The position numbers and the translations under genes were made by a program. The notes beneath the pieces are model-generated. The model saw nothing but the letters and a program-made list of their open reading frames with translations. It was not told where the DNA came from and ran no database searches. Below, piece by piece: positions 31,735 to 32,469 of a stretch of 32,469 bases of DNA. Each line of letters opens with the position of its first letter. The first letter of the stretch is position 1. Origin of the DNA: Nonomuraea sp. SBT364 (GTDB taxonomy: Bacteria; Actinomycetota; Actinomycetes; Streptosporangiales; Streptosporangiaceae); the NCBI RefSeq assembly GCF_001083785.1, contig NZ_LAVL01000096.1:1-32469 (forward strand). Direction: 5' to 3'.

Positions 31735-32319
31735 GTGAAAGTCATCGGGATCGCCGCCAGCCTCCACGCGGGTTCGTACATCAACAGACTGCTGGAGGCG
31801 GTGCGCGGGGAGCTCCCGCCCGGCGCCCGCTTCGAGGCCTGGCCAGGGCTGGGCGAGATGCCCCCGTACACCGGCGGGCCCGCGCCGCGCGCGGTGCGCG
31901 AGCTGCTCGCGCTGGTGGAGGAGGCCGACGCGGTGGTGATCACCGCCCCCGAGCACAGCCTGCTGCCGGCCGAGCTGGAGTACGTGCTGGCCTGGCTGTC
32001 GGCCACCGGCGCGCTCGCGGGCAGGCACGTGGCCGTCATGTGCGCCAGCGCCCGCGCGTGCGGCGCGATGTGGGCGCAGGCCGAGCTGTACAAGGAGCTC
32101 ATGGCCGCCGGCGCCGTGGTCATGGGGGCCGAGCTGGTCATCTCGCCGGTGTGCCCGCACTTCGACGAGGACGGCCGGCTGTGGGCCCGCGACCTGCGCG
32201 CCCAGGTGCGCGAGGTGGTCGCCCAGCTCTGCCCGGCCGTGCAGCCGGCTGTGCAGCCGGCCGTGCAGCCGGCCGTGCAGCTGACCGTGCGGCTCCGGGA
32301 GCCGGTCCTTTCGGCCTGA
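31735..32319 (+). CDS. NAD(P)H-dependent FMN reductase-like flavoprotein with repeat-expanded C-terminus
   Basis: A 194-residue flavodoxin-fold protein. GIAASLHAGSYINRLLEAV is the phosphate-binding loop (GSxRxxSxN type), and DAVVITAPEHSLLPAELEYVLAWL matches the PEYNxxxPxxLKNxLDW block of NADPH-dependent FMN reductases. The C-terminal helix continues into four copies of a Pro-Ala-Val-Gln unit encoded by a 12-bp tandem repeat, then ends shortly after. The GTG start has GGGGAG six bases upstream. The 108-base spacer before it shows no clear promoter. An IS481-type transposase lies 20 bases beyond its stop, so the present 3' end may have been remodelled. Confidence 0.8.
   Translation: MKVIGIAASLHAGSYINRLLEAVRGELPPGARFEAWPGLGEMPPYTGGPAPRAVRELLALVEEADAVVITAPEHSLLPAELEYVLAWLSATGALAGRHVAVMCASARACGAMWAQAELYKELMAAGAVVMGAELVISPVCPHFDEDGRLWARDLRAQVREVVAQLCPAVQPAVQPAVQPAVQLTVRLREPVLSA
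32233..32280 (+). repeat. 12-bp tandem repeat, four copies, in coding sequence
   Basis: Four consecutive units of CCGGCCGTGCAG (one base differs in unit 2) span 32233-32280, followed by a decayed copy. Each unit encodes Pro-Ala-Val-Gln in frame. Slippage here would add or remove four residues without shifting the frame. Confidence 0.85.
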
Positions 32320-32339
32320 CCCGCGCCGGTGTGCCGCGG

Positions 32340-32469
32340 CTAGATGTATTGACCCGTTGGGTTGTTGACACGGGTGATCGGTGGCTGGCCGCCGAGTGCG
32401 GTGTGGCATCGGTGGTGGTTGTAGGTGTGCAGGAAGTCTGGCAGAGCGGCGGTGCGTTCGTGGTTGCTG
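32340..32469 (-). mobile_element. IS481-family transposase, C-terminal fragment (cut by window edge)
   Basis: On the minus strand 42 codons run from the window edge to a TAG at 32340-32342. The peptide contains ALPDFLHTYNHHRCHTALGG and QPPITRVNNPTGQYI. This is the standard C-terminus of IS481-type DDE transposases (ALPxxLHxYNHHRxHxALGGxPPxxRxxNxxGQY). The catalytic core is outside the window, so intactness is unknown. The element's end must lie between the flavoprotein stop (32319) and 32340; TGTGCC at 32330 is one candidate tip. The inverted repeat cannot be confirmed from one end. Confidence 0.8.

Noticed and set aside
1..32469. CRISPR array, tRNA/rRNA genes, prophage or biosynthetic gene cluster
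   Set aside because: No spaced direct repeats, no tRNA-like cloverleafs, no phage structural genes and no PKS/NRPS/RiPP core genes were seen on either strand.

Overview
The window reads as chromosome from a high-GC actinomycete. Coding is strongly GC3-biased and GTG/TTG starts are common. Several genes have a -10 hexamer six or seven bases before the start codon, which suggests leaderless mRNAs. The gene content also fits: MeaB, an LLM-class F420-type oxidoreductase, a large ATP-binding LuxR (LAL) regulator, an aerobic acyl-ACP desaturase and an IS481-type transposase. A Streptosporangiaceae-like or related host is plausible, but the sequence alone does not fix the genus.

Left part (1-7,000): the N-terminus of a Ser/Thr kinase runs off the left edge, followed by meaB. 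Next come two TetR-led units: TetR + hotdog thioesterase, with a clear inverted-repeat operator, and TetR + acyltransferase-3, overlapping by 4 bp. A convergent acyl-CoA synthetase follows, then a divergent lipoprotein with a C-terminal domain I recognise only from other actinobacterial proteins. This stretch is lipid/acyl-CoA flavoured.

Middle-left (7,000-14,400): a zinc-ribbon protein and an aminoglycoside-phosphotransferase-fold kinase are followed by two small secreted proteins. One of these has a duplicated GYxxGFxAG...C motif. Then come an LLM oxidoreductase, an LAL regulator divergent from an NTF2/SnoaL-like protein, a degenerate stand-alone histidine-kinase-type ATPase domain, and a VOC protein.

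Centre (14,000-26,700), the most interesting part: a probable cytoplasmic peptidoglycan (muropeptide) salvage locus. murQ, a serine beta-lactamase-fold hydrolase and a VOC protein form one operon. namZ (exo-N-acetylmuramidase family, here without a signal peptide) is divergent from it. A six-gene operon then encodes an oligopeptide/oligosaccharide-type ABC importer whose last gene is a double-GNAT acetyltransferase. Upstream of it, on the same strand, are an M20 amidohydrolase and a Zn-alcohol dehydrogenase. A 15-bp element in the namZ/murQ divergent promoter (16448-16462) recurs with 12/15 identity upstream of the transporter operon (24366-24380). This suggests one regulon, probably run by an RpiR/MurR-type regulator that is not in the window. 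The model is import of MurNAc-containing fragments, NamZ cleavage, amidase and N-acetyltransferase trimming, and MurQ conversion of MurNAc-6P to GlcNAc-6P. No MurNAc kinase is seen here.

Right part (26,700-32,469): a HAD-IIA phosphatase, a DinB-like protein, a Nudix hydrolase, an acyl-ACP desaturase behind a palindromic operator, an AarF/UbiB-type kinase-like membrane protein, and an NAD(P)H-dependent FMN reductase with a 12-bp tandem repeat at its 3' end. Immediately after it is the C-terminus of an IS481-family transposase running off the right edge.
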